NCBI RefSeq assembly: GCF_003075045.1
Contig: NZ_QCZD01000007.1
Coordinates: 62,001 to 126,000, forward strand
Length of the DNA: 64,000 bases
Direction: 5' to 3'
From: Maribacter litoralis
Lineage (GTDB): Bacteria > Bacteroidota > Bacteroidia > Flavobacteriales > Flavobacteriaceae
In this document: in pieces, positions 7,876-17,213 of the stretch
How positions within the stretch are numbered: position 1 is the stretch's first letter
Layout: every line of letters starts with the position of its first letter
Position numbers and translations under genes: made by a program
Notes under the pieces: generated by a model
The model's input: the letters and a program-made list of their open reading frames with translations, nothing else
What the model was told of the DNA's origin: nothing
The model's database searches: none

Positions 7876-8883
7876 ATGAGCTTTATAACTTTTGGAGAAA
7901 TAATGTTGCGGTTAACGCCCAACAACCACGGACAGAAAATAAATTCTTCCAACAATTTTAATGTCAATTATGCCGGTTCTGAGTCTAATGTGGCTAGCGC
8001 TTTAGGAGTTTTAAATAATAATGTTGATTTTGTTTCTAAGCTACCTGCCAATCAATTGGGTGATGCTGCGGTTAGAAATTTACAGGGTTTTGGTGTGCAA
8101 ACAAGTTTTGTTGTCCGTGGCGGTAAAAGAATTGGAACCTATTTTATTGAGATTGGCGACTCTATTAGACCGTCAAGCGTTATTTATGATAGGGCAGACT
8201 CCGCTATAAGCACAATTGGGGAAGGGGAGTTTAAATGGAAAGAAATCCTCAAGAATAAAAAATGGCTCTTCCTTTCTGGTATAACTCCTGTTCTTAGTGA
8301 ACAATGTGCTTTAGAGACTGTAAACGCTGCAAAAATAGCCGATGAAATGGGAGTAAAAGTTGCTTTTGACATGAATTATAGAAGGTCTTTATGGAATTCT
8401 AATAAAGAGGCACAGGTCATATTCAATAAAATTCTTGAAAATACCGATTTGCTTTTTGGTAATGCAGGTGTTCTAAAAGATGTATATGAAATGAATTTTT
8501 TTGGTGATAGCGCTGAAGAAAGGACTATTGACGCTATTAGAAAAGCGAAAAAAGAGTTTGGTGTTGAACAATTGGCTTTTACCATTAGAGATCATAGTTC
8601 TGCGAGCGAAAATGAGCTTTCGGGTGTGTTTTTAAATGATAATGATTTATCGGTCTCAAAGGCGATAAAAGTTAAAATAACCGATCGCTTTGGTACTGGC
8701 GATGCCTTTGCTGCTGCGTGTTTACATAGTATTGATAAAGGTTGTACTAATCAAGAAATTATAGATTTCTCCACTGCGGCTTTTGCTTTGAAGCATACGA
8801 TAAAGGGAGATCAACACACAAGTTCAGAAAATGAAATTAAATCAATAATGGAAGGTAATATTTCCGGACACGTTTTACGATGA
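7876..8883 (+). CDS. kdgK: 2-keto-3-deoxygluconate/galactonate kinase (PfkB family)
   Basis: 335 aa ribokinase/PfkB-fold kinase. It begins MSFITFGEIMLRLTP, typical of KdgK; the substrate region YAGSESNVA and the catalytic DRFGTGDAF motif (GTGDAF 273-278, D276 as the base) are intact. It phosphorylates the 2-keto-3-deoxy sugar acid at C6 to feed the next enzyme. Its last codon overlaps the next start (ATGA, 8880-8883), pointing to translational coupling with the aldolase. Whether gluco- or galacto-epimer is used depends on the dehydratase upstream. Confidence 0.9.
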   Translation: MSFITFGEIMLRLTPNNHGQKINSSNNFNVNYAGSESNVASALGVLNNNVDFVSKLPANQLGDAAVRNLQGFGVQTSFVVRGGKRIGTYFIEIGDSIRPSSVIYDRADSAISTIGEGEFKWKEILKNKKWLFLSGITPVLSEQCALETVNAAKIADEMGVKVAFDMNYRRSLWNSNKEAQVIFNKILENTDLLFGNAGVLKDVYEMNFFGDSAEERTIDAIRKAKKEFGVEQLAFTIRDHSSASENELSGVFLNDNDLSVSKAIKVKITDRFGTGDAFAAACLHSIDKGCTNQEIIDFSTAAFALKHTIKGDQHTSSENEIKSIMEGNISGHVLR

Positions 8884-9512
8884 ATAGAAAAGAAATAGTA
8901 GCTAGAATTAAGAATGAAAAAATAGTCGCCATTTTACGCACAAAGAATCAGGCAGATGTTTCAAAGGTGGTTAAGATGGTTTTGGAAACCGGGGTGAATG
9001 TGCTAGAAATTACCTCTAACACTCCAGGGTTTTTAGAAGAAATTACGAAGGCGCGTGCACTATATCCTGATAAAATTATTGGAGTTGGTACCGCGATTAA
9101 CGTAGTTATTGCAGAAAAAGCCATTGCTGCAGGAGCGCAGTTTTTGGTCACACCTAATACCAATGTTGATGTTATTGCTTTAGGTCATGAATACAATGTA
9201 CCCGTATTAATGGGTGCCATGACACCTTCTGAAGTATGTATGGCGCATGAAAATGGGGCAGATGTGGTAAAACTTTTTCCCGCTGGGGCTATGGGGCTCA
9301 ATTTTTTTAAAGCAATAAGGGCTCCTTTGGATCACATAGAATATTTTGCAGTTGGTGGTATAAACCCAAATAACGCTGCAGATTGGTTTAAGGCTGGAGC
9401 ATCTGGTATTGGTTATGGTTGTGTAGTAAATGATTCACAGACAGGCATGATAGATTTTGAGTCAACCAAAAAAATGTCTGAAGATTTTTTAATCAAGGCA
9501 AAGGCTCATTGA
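8880..9512 (+). CDS. eda: KDPG/KDPGal aldolase (Eda family)
   Basis: 210 aa class I aldolase cleaving 2-keto-3-deoxy-6-phospho-sugar acid to pyruvate and glyceraldehyde 3-phosphate. Catalytic E43 (VLEITSNTP) and the Schiff-base lysine K131 (VVKLFPA) match E45 and K133 of E. coli Eda with a constant offset of two; GAMTPSE and the phosphate-binding AVGGI segment are present. It starts inside the stop of the kinase and ends one base before the next ATG, so it belongs to the same transcript. KDPG and KDPGal specificity cannot be separated by eye. Confidence 0.92.
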   Translation: MNRKEIVARIKNEKIVAILRTKNQADVSKVVKMVLETGVNVLEITSNTPGFLEEITKARALYPDKIIGVGTAINVVIAEKAIAAGAQFLVTPNTNVDVIALGHEYNVPVLMGAMTPSEVCMAHENGADVVKLFPAGAMGLNFFKAIRAPLDHIEYFAVGGINPNNAADWFKAGASGIGYGCVVNDSQTGMIDFESTKKMSEDFLIKAKAH

Positions 9513-9513
9513 T

Positions 9514-10545
9514 ATGATAAAAAGTAGTCTGTTTCTAATCATTTTATTTGCTTTTATTTCTTGTAAAGAAATAAAAACTAAGAATACCGATGTGCCAAAT
9601 GCTGTTGCCTCTAAATTTGCAGTTGAAATATTAGATGAAGAAGCGTTACAGATTTTAAATCCTGAATCTTCTTTGCAAATCGTGGCGAGTGGCTTTGATT
9701 GGGTGGAGGGACCTTTGTGGATAGAAAACGGACAGTATCTTCTGTTTTCTGATATTCCGCAGAACAAGGTCTATAAATTAAATGACAAGAACGATACGAT
9801 AACGTATTTAAAGCCTTCGGGCTATGATGTTCAAAATTATACGGGTAAAGGGTCAGGGTCTAACGGTTTACTACTGAACTCTAGTGGACAATTGGTTCTA
9901 ATGCAGCACGGAGAAAGACGTGTAGGTGTTATGAAATCATCAATGAACGACCCAAAACCAGAATACAGCTCTATAGTGAGTGAATACGAGGGAAAAAGAT
10001 TGAATAGCCCTAATGATGGCATATACGATGATGAAGGCAATCTCTATTTTACAGACCCACCATACGGACTAGAAAATTTAATTGATGATAAGAATAAGAA
10101 GTTGGATTTTCAAGGTGTTTATTGCCTTTTGAAAACTGGCGAACTCCTACTTTTGGATAAAGAGTTGAGCTACCCTAACGGAATTACGCTTTCTCCTGAT
10201 AATAAAACACTTTACGTAGCGGTGTCAGATGAAAAAGTAGGTGGCGCATGGCACCAATATAATTTAGAGTCTCCTGGTAAGGTAGCGGAAAAGAAACTAT
10301 TTTATAATGTTGAGCACCTTTTGGGCAAACCAAATGAGCAAGGACTTCCGGATGGTATGAAAACCAATAGCAAAGGTTATGTTTTTGCCACAGGACCAGG
10401 TGGGTTGTGGATTTTCACTAAAGAGGCAAAACCCATAGCTAAAATACGAACAGGTCTTTTAACTTCAAATTGCGCGTTAACCACTAATGAAAAGCGTTTG
10501 TTTTTAACGGCAGATGACTATATATTGGCTTTAGATTTAAAATAA
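9514..10545 (+). CDS. SMP-30/gluconolactonase-family lipoprotein
   Basis: 343 aa. The N-terminus MIKSSLFLIILFAFISCKE is a lipoprotein signal with the acylated cysteine at residue 17, so the enzyme is exported and membrane-anchored. The body is a six-bladed propeller of the SMP-30/gluconolactonase family: WVEGPLW (metal-binding Glu), LNSPNDG (Asn) and YPNGITLSPD (Asn/Asp) are the divalent-metal ligands. It probably hydrolyses an aldonolactone outside the cytoplasm to the free aldonate that the MFS protein imports. It closes the five-gene operon and ends two bases from the recG stop on the opposite strand. Confidence 0.87.
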   Translation: MIKSSLFLIILFAFISCKEIKTKNTDVPNAVASKFAVEILDEEALQILNPESSLQIVASGFDWVEGPLWIENGQYLLFSDIPQNKVYKLNDKNDTITYLKPSGYDVQNYTGKGSGSNGLLLNSSGQLVLMQHGERRVGVMKSSMNDPKPEYSSIVSEYEGKRLNSPNDGIYDDEGNLYFTDPPYGLENLIDDKNKKLDFQGVYCLLKTGELLLLDKELSYPNGITLSPDNKTLYVAVSDEKVGGAWHQYNLESPGKVAEKKLFYNVEHLLGKPNEQGLPDGMKTNSKGYVFATGPGGLWIFTKEAKPIAKIRTGLLTSNCALTTNEKRLFLTADDYILALDLK

Positions 10546-10547
10546 AA

Positions 10548-12653
10548 CTAACTAATATACGTCCAGATATTCTTATGCTTTACCAACTGGGCATACATAT
10601 GTCTAATAATTAGATTCTCTGGTTTACTAAGAGATGGGTCTTCTTTTAGAAGCTGTAATGCATAGAAGCGAGCAGATTTTAGAATATCATTATCCTTAAC
10701 GATATCAGCTATTTTTAGATTTAGGAGTCCGCTTTGTTGGGTGCCCATGATATCTCCGGGTCCACGCAGTTTTAAATCTACCTCGGCAATTTCAAAACCG
10801 TCATTGGTAGCCACCATAGTCTCCAGTCTGGTTTTTGAATCATTAGATAATTTATGACCGGTCATAAGAATACAATAGCTTTGATCTGCACCACGACCAA
10901 CACGCCCACGTAATTGGTGTAGTTGTGAAAGACCAAAACGTTCGGCACTTTCAATAATCATTACCGATGCATTAGGTACGTTTACACCTACTTCAATAAC
11001 CGTAGTGGCTACCATAATTTGAGTATCGCCTTTTACAAAACGGTTCATTTCATAGTCTTTATCGGCAGGCTTCATTTGCCCGTGAACTATAGAAATCTGG
11101 TATTTTGGTTGAGGAAAATCGCGAGCAATACTCTCATAACCATCCATAAGGTCTTTGTAATCCATTGCTTCAGATTCTTGAATCAATGGGTATACCACAT
11201 AAACTTGTCGCCCTTTTTCAATTTCATCACGTATAAATCGAAAAACTTTTAGTCGGTTAGCATCATAACGGTGTACTGTTTTTATGGGTTTACGCCCTGG
11301 CGGCAATTCGTCAATTACCGAGATATCCAGATCACCATATAAACTCATGGCTAACGTTCTTGGTATAGGTGTTGCAGTCATTACCAATATATGTGGAGGA
11401 AATTCATTCTTATGCCACAGTTTAGAACGTTGTGCTACTCCAAAACGATGCTGCTCGTCGATAATAGCCATACCTAAATTCTTGTATTTTACTTTATCTT
11501 CTAGTAGAGCATGGGTACCTATGAGTATATTTAATTGGCCGCTTTCCAACTGTTCGTGAATTGGTTTACGTGCAGATTTTTTAACGGAGCCTGTTAACAA
11601 AGCACAGGTAATCTCCGTTCCTTCCAGTAATTCAGAAATGCCCTGAAAATGTTGATTAGCAAGTATTTCCGTTGGCGCCATTAAACAAGCTTGAAAACCG
11701 TTATCGATGGCCAACAACATGGTCATTACGGCAACAATGGTTTTTCCTGACCCTACATCACCTTGTAGTAAACGGTTCATTTGGGCATTACTGCCCAGAT
11801 CTGCTCGTATTTCTTTTATAACTCGTTTCTGTGCTCCTGTAAGTTCAAAAGGTAATTTATTATTGTAGAAATCCTTAAAGTATTCGCCAACTTCAAGAAA
11901 TGGGAAGCCTTTGATCTTTTTCTTTCTAGAAACATTTTTCCCAATAAGTTGTAGTTGAATATAAAAAAGTTCTTCAAATTTTAATCGGAACTGCGCCTTA
12001 GCCAAAAGTTCTTGATTCTTTGGAAAGTGAATATTAAACATAGATTCACTCTTGTTCAATAGTTTTAATTCATACAGTAACTTGTCAGATAGGCTTTCGG
12101 TGAACTTGCCGTTGATTTCAATGAACAGTTGCTGCATCAGCTTACTGATGACCTTATTGGTAATGCCTTTATTACTTAACTTTTCTGTAGATGGGTATAC
12201 GGGTTGCATGTATACTTTTGTACCCTGCTGGTGTTCTTTTAAAGGCTCCATTTCTGGATGTGGCATTGAAAATGTACCATTATACCAATTGCACTTACCA
12301 AAAATGACGTAAGGTAGGTTTAGTTTTAGATTTTCACGAATCCATTTTTGACCTCTAAACCAAACCAATTCTATTTCGCCGGTATCATCTTTAAAACGGG
12401 CTACTAATCGCGTTCCCCTTTTCTGTTCAACAGTTTTTATATTGATTATTTTTCCAATAATCTGCACATCGGCATTACTACGTTGTAACTGACCAATTTT
12501 ATAGTATTGGGTTTTATCTATGTATCGATTTGGGAAAAGATTCAGCAAATCTTGATAGGTTTCTACCCCTAATTCAGACTTTAAAGTTTCGGCCCTATTT
12601 GGACCGACACCTTTTAAGTATACTATGGGAGTTTGCAAGAAATTTGCGTTCAT
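10548..12653 (-). CDS. recG: ATP-dependent DNA helicase RecG
   Basis: 701 aa superfamily 2 helicase that remodels stalled forks and branched DNA. The N-terminal wedge/OB domain (about 1-240, with GVGPNRAETL at 16-25) precedes the helicase core with GDVGSGKT (Walker A), DEQHRFG (DExH box), TATPIPRTLAMSLYGDLD and RGRVGRG (motif VI). Length is normal for the family. It is convergent with the lactonase gene, separated by only two bases, with no terminator visible between them. It is divergent from the M1 peptidase, with 78 bp of shared upstream DNA. Confidence 0.97.
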   Translation of the reverse strand: MNANFLQTPIVYLKGVGPNRAETLKSELGVETYQDLLNLFPNRYIDKTQYYKIGQLQRSNADVQIIGKIINIKTVEQKRGTRLVARFKDDTGEIELVWFRGQKWIRENLKLNLPYVIFGKCNWYNGTFSMPHPEMEPLKEHQQGTKVYMQPVYPSTEKLSNKGITNKVISKLMQQLFIEINGKFTESLSDKLLYELKLLNKSESMFNIHFPKNQELLAKAQFRLKFEELFYIQLQLIGKNVSRKKKIKGFPFLEVGEYFKDFYNNKLPFELTGAQKRVIKEIRADLGSNAQMNRLLQGDVGSGKTIVAVMTMLLAIDNGFQACLMAPTEILANQHFQGISELLEGTEITCALLTGSVKKSARKPIHEQLESGQLNILIGTHALLEDKVKYKNLGMAIIDEQHRFGVAQRSKLWHKNEFPPHILVMTATPIPRTLAMSLYGDLDISVIDELPPGRKPIKTVHRYDANRLKVFRFIRDEIEKGRQVYVVYPLIQESEAMDYKDLMDGYESIARDFPQPKYQISIVHGQMKPADKDYEMNRFVKGDTQIMVATTVIEVGVNVPNASVMIIESAERFGLSQLHQLRGRVGRGADQSYCILMTGHKLSNDSKTRLETMVATNDGFEIAEVDLKLRGPGDIMGTQQSGLLNLKIADIVKDNDILKSARFYALQLLKEDPSLSKPENLIIRHMYAQLVKHKNIWTYIS

Positions 12654-12678
12654 AGTACTAAAATAGGCTTTAGGTAGA

Positions 12679-12706
12679 TTTGCGACAAACTAAAGTATTA
12701 AATTTG
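12679..12706 (+). promoter_or_regulatory. Predicted promoter of the M1 aminopeptidase gene
   Basis: TTTG (12679-12682), 16 bp, then TAAATTTG (12699-12706), matching the Bacteroidota -33/-7 pattern TTTG...TAnnTTTG. A start near 12711-12713 would give a leader of about 19-21 nt before the ATG at 12732. The 16-bp spacer is slightly short for the consensus. Confidence 0.45.
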
Positions 12707-12731
12707 ATTTTCTACAAGCTTATTAATTTGC

Positions 12732-14819
12732 ATGAAAAAAATAGTTTTAGCCTTTGTTCTTTGTTTTTGTTTCTATTCTTATGGGCAACATCAAGATAGG
12801 GTAGACTTTATTAAGGCTAAGGTTTACTTAAGCCCTATACCTGAAGAAAAAATGATTAAAGGTGGGGTAATCTATCGCTTTAATGTGTTACAAAATGTTG
12901 ACTCTATATTTCTTGATGCTAAAAACATAGATTTTTTAAAAGTAGAGCTTGATGGAAACAAGACTGATTTTACTGCAACAGGAAAGACCATTTCCATTGA
13001 ACATAAATTTAAAAAGGGGGCATCACATAAACTGCTTCTTGAATATGTAACGAAACCCAAACAAACGGTCTATTTTATTGGTTGGGATGATGATGTAGAA
13101 GGCAATGAGCAAATATGGACGCAAGGGCAAGGAAAATACACCAGCTATTGGCTTCCTAGTTTTGATGACATGGAAGAAAAAGTAGAATTTGATCTTACTA
13201 TTGAAGCCGATAAAAAATATCAAGTCATTGCGAATGGTAATCTACTTTTAAAAACTAACAATGATGGAGAAGATCCTATTTGGTTATTTGATATGAAAGA
13301 ACCAATGAGCAGTTATTTACTGGCTTTTGCCATGGGTAAATATGATAAGCAAGTATTGACCTCTGAAAGCGGTGTAACCATTGAAAACTATTATTATCTT
13401 GATGATAATTTAAAAGTGGAACCCACGTATAGATACACAAAACGGATATTTGATTTTTTTGAAAACGAGATAGGAGTAGCCTATCCTTGGCAGAATTACA
13501 AACAAGTACCTGTACATGATTTTTTATATGCAGGTATGGAAAATACGAGTGCTACTTTTTTTTCTGATGCATATTTTATCGATTCAACTTCTTTTATTGA
13601 TAGAAATTATGTCAACATCAATGCTCATGAATTGGCACACCAATGGTTTGGCAATTTGGTGACGGAAAAGAATAGTGAACACCATTGGTTACATGAAGGT
13701 TTTGCTACATATTTTGCCTATTTGGCTGAAAAAGAGATTTTTGGTGACGATTATTTTTATTGGAAATTATTTGAGACGGCAAAAGTATTAAGTGATATTT
13801 CAGAAAAGGGAGAAGGGGAGAGCTTGCTAAACCCGAAGGCTAGTAGTCTTACTTTTTATGAAAAAGGGGCATGGGCTTTAGCTATGTTGAAGGATGAAGT
13901 AGGAGAGGATGATTTTAAAGAAGGAATAAAAACATACCTAAATAAATATAAGTTCCAAAATGTAACCGTTTCAGATTTTATTGTTGAAATGGAATTAGCT
14001 AGTGGTAAAGATTTAGGTGAGTTCAGAGAAGTTTGGCTCGTCAATGAAACTTTTAACTTTGAAATTGCTAAGGCTTACCTGGAAAAGAGTAATAGATTTT
14101 TGAAACATTTTTTTGAATTTCAAGAAGAAATAGATGCCACCGATGTGTTAGATGATGAAAAACTAAAGTTGATGTGGCACTCCGAAACTCCCTGGCAATT
14201 TAAATCTCAAATTATTAAAGATTATATATCTCAAATATCTGATTCATCTCTTAAAAAGATACTTGCCAATGAAAAATCTATTAAAATCAGGCAGAGTATT
14301 GCAACATCCAAAAAGAATATACCAGAAGATTTAAGGTCTTATTTTGAGTCATTATTAGAAGATGAAAGTTATTCTACCAAAGAGGTTATGTTGTTTCGTT
14401 TGTGGGATGCATACCCTGATAATCGAAAGTTGTACTTAGATCAAACCAAAGATATAAATGGACACCCAAATAAGAATGTACGGTTACTTTGGCTTACATT
14501 GGCATTGTTTACGCCAGATTATAATTCTACAGAAAGTATTAATTATCATCGAGAGCTAGTTAGTTATACAGATGCTAAATACAATCCTGAAATACGACAA
14601 ACTGCTTTTCAATACCTTTTTGAAATAAAAGCATTAAATGATGAAGCCTATGCTAATTTAATTAAGGCTACAAACCATCATTCTTGGCAATTTAGAAATT
14701 ATGCTAGGGGATTACTTGATACCTTATGGGGAGATGAAGAACAGAAAAAAGAAATTGAAAAGGTTGCAAATCAACTAAATTCATCAGATTTGCGTTATCT
14801 TAAAACGAAATTAAATTAA
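12732..14819 (+). CDS. M1-family aminopeptidase, exported
   Basis: 695 aa zinc aminopeptidase. Residues 1-18 (MKKIVLAFVLCFCFYSYG) are a signal peptide. Catalytic features are intact: the exopeptidase motif AGMEN (267-271, variant of GAMEN) and the zinc site H299-E-L-A-H303 with the third ligand E322 (HEGFATYF). The C-terminal half is helical. It likely trims peptides in the periplasm. The patatin gene follows after two bases, so the two are co-transcribed. Zinc and active-site residues contrast with the decayed M1-like protein at 32897-35746. Confidence 0.93.
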   Translation: MKKIVLAFVLCFCFYSYGQHQDRVDFIKAKVYLSPIPEEKMIKGGVIYRFNVLQNVDSIFLDAKNIDFLKVELDGNKTDFTATGKTISIEHKFKKGASHKLLLEYVTKPKQTVYFIGWDDDVEGNEQIWTQGQGKYTSYWLPSFDDMEEKVEFDLTIEADKKYQVIANGNLLLKTNNDGEDPIWLFDMKEPMSSYLLAFAMGKYDKQVLTSESGVTIENYYYLDDNLKVEPTYRYTKRIFDFFENEIGVAYPWQNYKQVPVHDFLYAGMENTSATFFSDAYFIDSTSFIDRNYVNINAHELAHQWFGNLVTEKNSEHHWLHEGFATYFAYLAEKEIFGDDYFYWKLFETAKVLSDISEKGEGESLLNPKASSLTFYEKGAWALAMLKDEVGEDDFKEGIKTYLNKYKFQNVTVSDFIVEMELASGKDLGEFREVWLVNETFNFEIAKAYLEKSNRFLKHFFEFQEEIDATDVLDDEKLKLMWHSETPWQFKSQIIKDYISQISDSSLKKILANEKSIKIRQSIATSKKNIPEDLRSYFESLLEDESYSTKEVMLFRLWDAYPDNRKLYLDQTKDINGHPNKNVRLLWLTLALFTPDYNSTESINYHRELVSYTDAKYNPEIRQTAFQYLFEIKALNDEAYANLIKATNHHSWQFRNYARGLLDTLWGDEEQKKEIEKVANQLNSSDLRYLKTKLN

Positions 14820-14821
14820 TA

Positions 14822-15736
14822 ATGAAAGCATTAGTAATTTCCGGTGGTGGTAGTAAAGGAGCCTTTGCAGGTGGTGTTGCCCAATACCTTATACAAGAAG
14901 AAGGTAGAAAGTATGATATTTTTGTAGGTACTTCTACCGGTAGTCTTCTAATCTCTCATTTAGCTTTAGGTAAGTTAGATAAGATCAAAGAAATTTACTC
15001 TAATGTAAATCAAAAAAGTATTTTTAATAATTGTCCTTTTTTGGTTAAGAATATTCGTGGTAACGAAGAGATTTCAATAAATCACTGGAATGTTTTACGC
15101 AATTTTTTAACAGGGAAAAAGACTTTTGGTGAAAGTGAAAACCTAAGAAAGCTTATTGAAAAAAGTTTAACCCTTGAAGAGTTCGAAACTTTAAAAAATG
15201 GAGATTCAGATGTGGTGATAACAGTTTCTAATTTGTCTTTAAATCAAGTCGAATACAAATCAATTAAAGATTGTACGTACGAGGATTTTTGTGATTGGAT
15301 TTGGATTTCTGCCAATTACACGCCGTTTATGAGTTTGGTTCGCAAAAACTTTTGCGAGTATGCAGATGGCGGTTTGGGAAGCATTGTTCCCATTGAAGAA
15401 GCTATTAAACGTGGGGCAACAGAGGTAGATGTAGTCGTGTTACATACAGAAGTTAATTATATGAATAGGGTTGCTTCTCGCAATCCGTTTGAATTAATTA
15501 CTACGATGATGAGTTTTATTCTTGACCGAATAGAAAATCAGAACATTAGAATAGGAAAATTGGTTGCCAACCAAAAGAATGCTATAATCAACTTATTTTA
15601 TACGCCAACGATACTAACAACTAATTCTTTAATTTTTGATAAGGCAAAAATGACCCTTTGGTGGAAAAGGGGTTATTTGTATGCAAAGAATAAAAACGAA
15701 GAAACCAACCCTATTGAACCTAATGAGAACGAGTAA
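14822..15736 (+). CDS. Patatin-like phospholipase
   Basis: 304 aa, patatin fold with Ser-Asp dyad. The oxyanion-hole GGGSKGAF (8-15), nucleophile elbow GTSTG (36-40, S38) and the dyad aspartate D182 in ADGGLG are all present, so it should be an active lipid acyl hydrolase. No signal peptide is visible, so it is cytoplasmic or peripheral to the inner membrane. It follows the M1 peptidase by two bases and is ended by a strong bidirectional terminator. Substrate unknown. Confidence 0.9.
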   Translation: MKALVISGGGSKGAFAGGVAQYLIQEEGRKYDIFVGTSTGSLLISHLALGKLDKIKEIYSNVNQKSIFNNCPFLVKNIRGNEEISINHWNVLRNFLTGKKTFGESENLRKLIEKSLTLEEFETLKNGDSDVVITVSNLSLNQVEYKSIKDCTYEDFCDWIWISANYTPFMSLVRKNFCEYADGGLGSIVPIEEAIKRGATEVDVVVLHTEVNYMNRVASRNPFELITTMMSFILDRIENQNIRIGKLVANQKNAIINLFYTPTILTTNSLIFDKAKMTLWWKRGYLYAKNKNEETNPIEPNENE

Positions 15737-15760
15737 GATTTATTATAATTTAAACGATAA

Positions 15761-15794
15761 AAAAAAATGCTTTCTTTATAGAAAGCATTTTTTT
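15761..15794. terminator. Bidirectional terminator
   Basis: A 14-bp perfect stem, AAAAAAATGCTTTC / GAAAGCATTTTTTT, with a TTTATA loop. It is placed between the convergent patatin gene and the membrane protein at 15816, with T-tracts available on both strands. Confidence 0.9.
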
Positions 15795-15815
15795 ATTCTT
15801 AGTGTTTTTTATTGA

Positions 15816-16334
15816 TTACCAAAGGTCACCAATTTCTTTTTTTACGAATGTTAGGGCAGTGGAAGATGGTGAAGTTTTTTCCATTGTTTCATTCAAAATA
15901 TCTTCTCTTAGCTTATCGGCAGTTTCTGTATTGCTCATCGCAGCTTTTCTAATCATTTGAATTGTTGCGCTCTTAGCTGCTTTAATTATATTCCAGCATT
16001 CATCGGTCATATATATTTGCTGTGAAAGGTTGTGATCAAATTCGGTCTCTATACTTTTGATCAATAAGTTTTCATACGCATTTTTATCATCACTTTGTGG
16101 AGCTACACGTACTACCAAGCTTGGTATTGCAATTCGTTCTAAAAACAAAGCCATACGTTCATAGGCTTGCAGACGCACGGGTAATGTATCTTTTTGAGAG
16201 TCTTTATGTAAAAGAAAACGTCGTCTTCCTTCTTCATTATTGGTATGCATTCTAAAAAAATAAAAAGCAATAGCACCGGTTACGACTGAAGGTAGTAGAT
16301 ATGCGAATAATTGAAAAATTTGGTCGGAGTTCAT
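15816..16334 (-). CDS. Conserved membrane-anchored protein of unknown function
   Basis: 172 aa. One hydrophobic helix (about residues 8-27, LFAYLLPSVVTGAIAFYFF) is followed by a charged cytoplasmic-looking helical domain with RLQAYERMALFLERI and a NLSQQIYMTDECWNIIK region. The pattern resembles a Bacteroidota-restricted family of unknown function (my recollection is DUF7935; not verified). It stands 83 bp downstream of the OmpA-like gene on the same strand and may share its transcript. I assign no function. Confidence 0.7.
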   Translation of the reverse strand: MNSDQIFQLFAYLLPSVVTGAIAFYFFRMHTNNEEGRRRFLLHKDSQKDTLPVRLQAYERMALFLERIAIPSLVVRVAPQSDDKNAYENLLIKSIETEFDHNLSQQIYMTDECWNIIKAAKSATIQMIRKAAMSNTETADKLREDILNETMEKTSPSSTALTFVKKEIGDLW

Positions 16335-16417
16335 TTTTTAATCAGTTATGTTTTACGAAACAAGAACGTCCAAATTTTTCAATTAGTATAGTACTTCATC
16401 GATGAAATACAAGTATT

Positions 16418-17188
16418 TTAATTTTTAACGTCTCCCTTGGCCATATCATAAAATGCTTTATAATCTGGTTGAAACTTAATTTGCAACGATTCTCGTAAGC
16501 CACCGTCTTGTCCCACAGCAATTACGCGCTCTCCGTTTACACCAAAATCCTTGATTAAAATACTGGCAATGGCGGCAGCTTGCTGCAAGGCAATATTCAT
16601 TTCTCCTGTAATATTTAAGCTAGCAACGGTAATAACACTTTTAGGGTTTGCATTGGCAACCTTAGCTACATTCTCAATCCAACCTTTCGACTCGCTTGAA
16701 GGATTCAGTCCAACACCATCAGTAAAGAAAAAATCTAATTTTTCTGAAATAATAACCGACCCATCGGAAACACTAACTTTAGCATTCTCACCTAAAGCTT
16801 GCTTTGCATTTGTCAATATTACAACAGCGGTAGAATCATTACTTGAAACGGCATCTGTTATACCTTTTAATTGTTTTTCCTTGCGTTCTAGGGTTGCTAA
16901 TGTTTTATTGATATTCTCGGTATTTTGGCTTGATAATGTCGCAAAACTGTTGAGATTCTTCATTAAAGTTGCATTGGCATCTTGTAGTTCGGTTACTTGA
17001 GATTGGTATTCTTCCGAACGTTGATTGGCCAATTTCTCGTTTCGTTGAGAAGTGCTTACCATTCTAGATATCGAATCTAGCTTATATTTTAAATCTTGAT
17101 TTTGCTCAATTAATTCACTTTTTTTCTGAGCTTGAACAGAACTCAAGGCCAATAGAAAAATAGCTGAACTTAAAAAAAATCGTTTCAT
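16418..17188 (-). CDS. OmpA-family-like exported coiled-coil protein, degenerate OmpA domain
   Basis: 256 aa from the ATG at 17188; an upstream in-frame start at 17230 would add 14 residues that overlap the preceding gene and spoil the signal peptide, so it is rejected. Residues 1-20 (MKRFFLSSAIFLLALSSVQA) form a Sec signal without a lipobox. A coiled coil (about 22-115) leads into a C-terminal domain that aligns with OmpA/MotB. Compared with the paralogue at 23357-24211 it lacks the GHTDD and NRRTRI elements needed for peptidoglycan binding. Cell-wall binding is therefore doubtful. Confidence 0.75.
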   Translation of the reverse strand: MKRFFLSSAIFLLALSSVQAQKKSELIEQNQDLKYKLDSISRMVSTSQRNEKLANQRSEEYQSQVTELQDANATLMKNLNSFATLSSQNTENINKTLATLERKEKQLKGITDAVSSNDSTAVVILTNAKQALGENAKVSVSDGSVIISEKLDFFFTDGVGLNPSSESKGWIENVAKVANANPKSVITVASLNITGEMNIALQQAAAIASILIKDFGVNGERVIAVGQDGGLRESLQIKFQPDYKAFYDMAKGDVKN

Positions 17189-17213
17189 AGTAATATGCAT
17201 TAAATAGGTTAAT

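Noticed and set aside
10546..10547. A terminator between the convergent lactonase and recG genes
   Set aside because: Only two bases separate the stop codons and no hairpin is visible; termination, if any, lies within the opposite gene.
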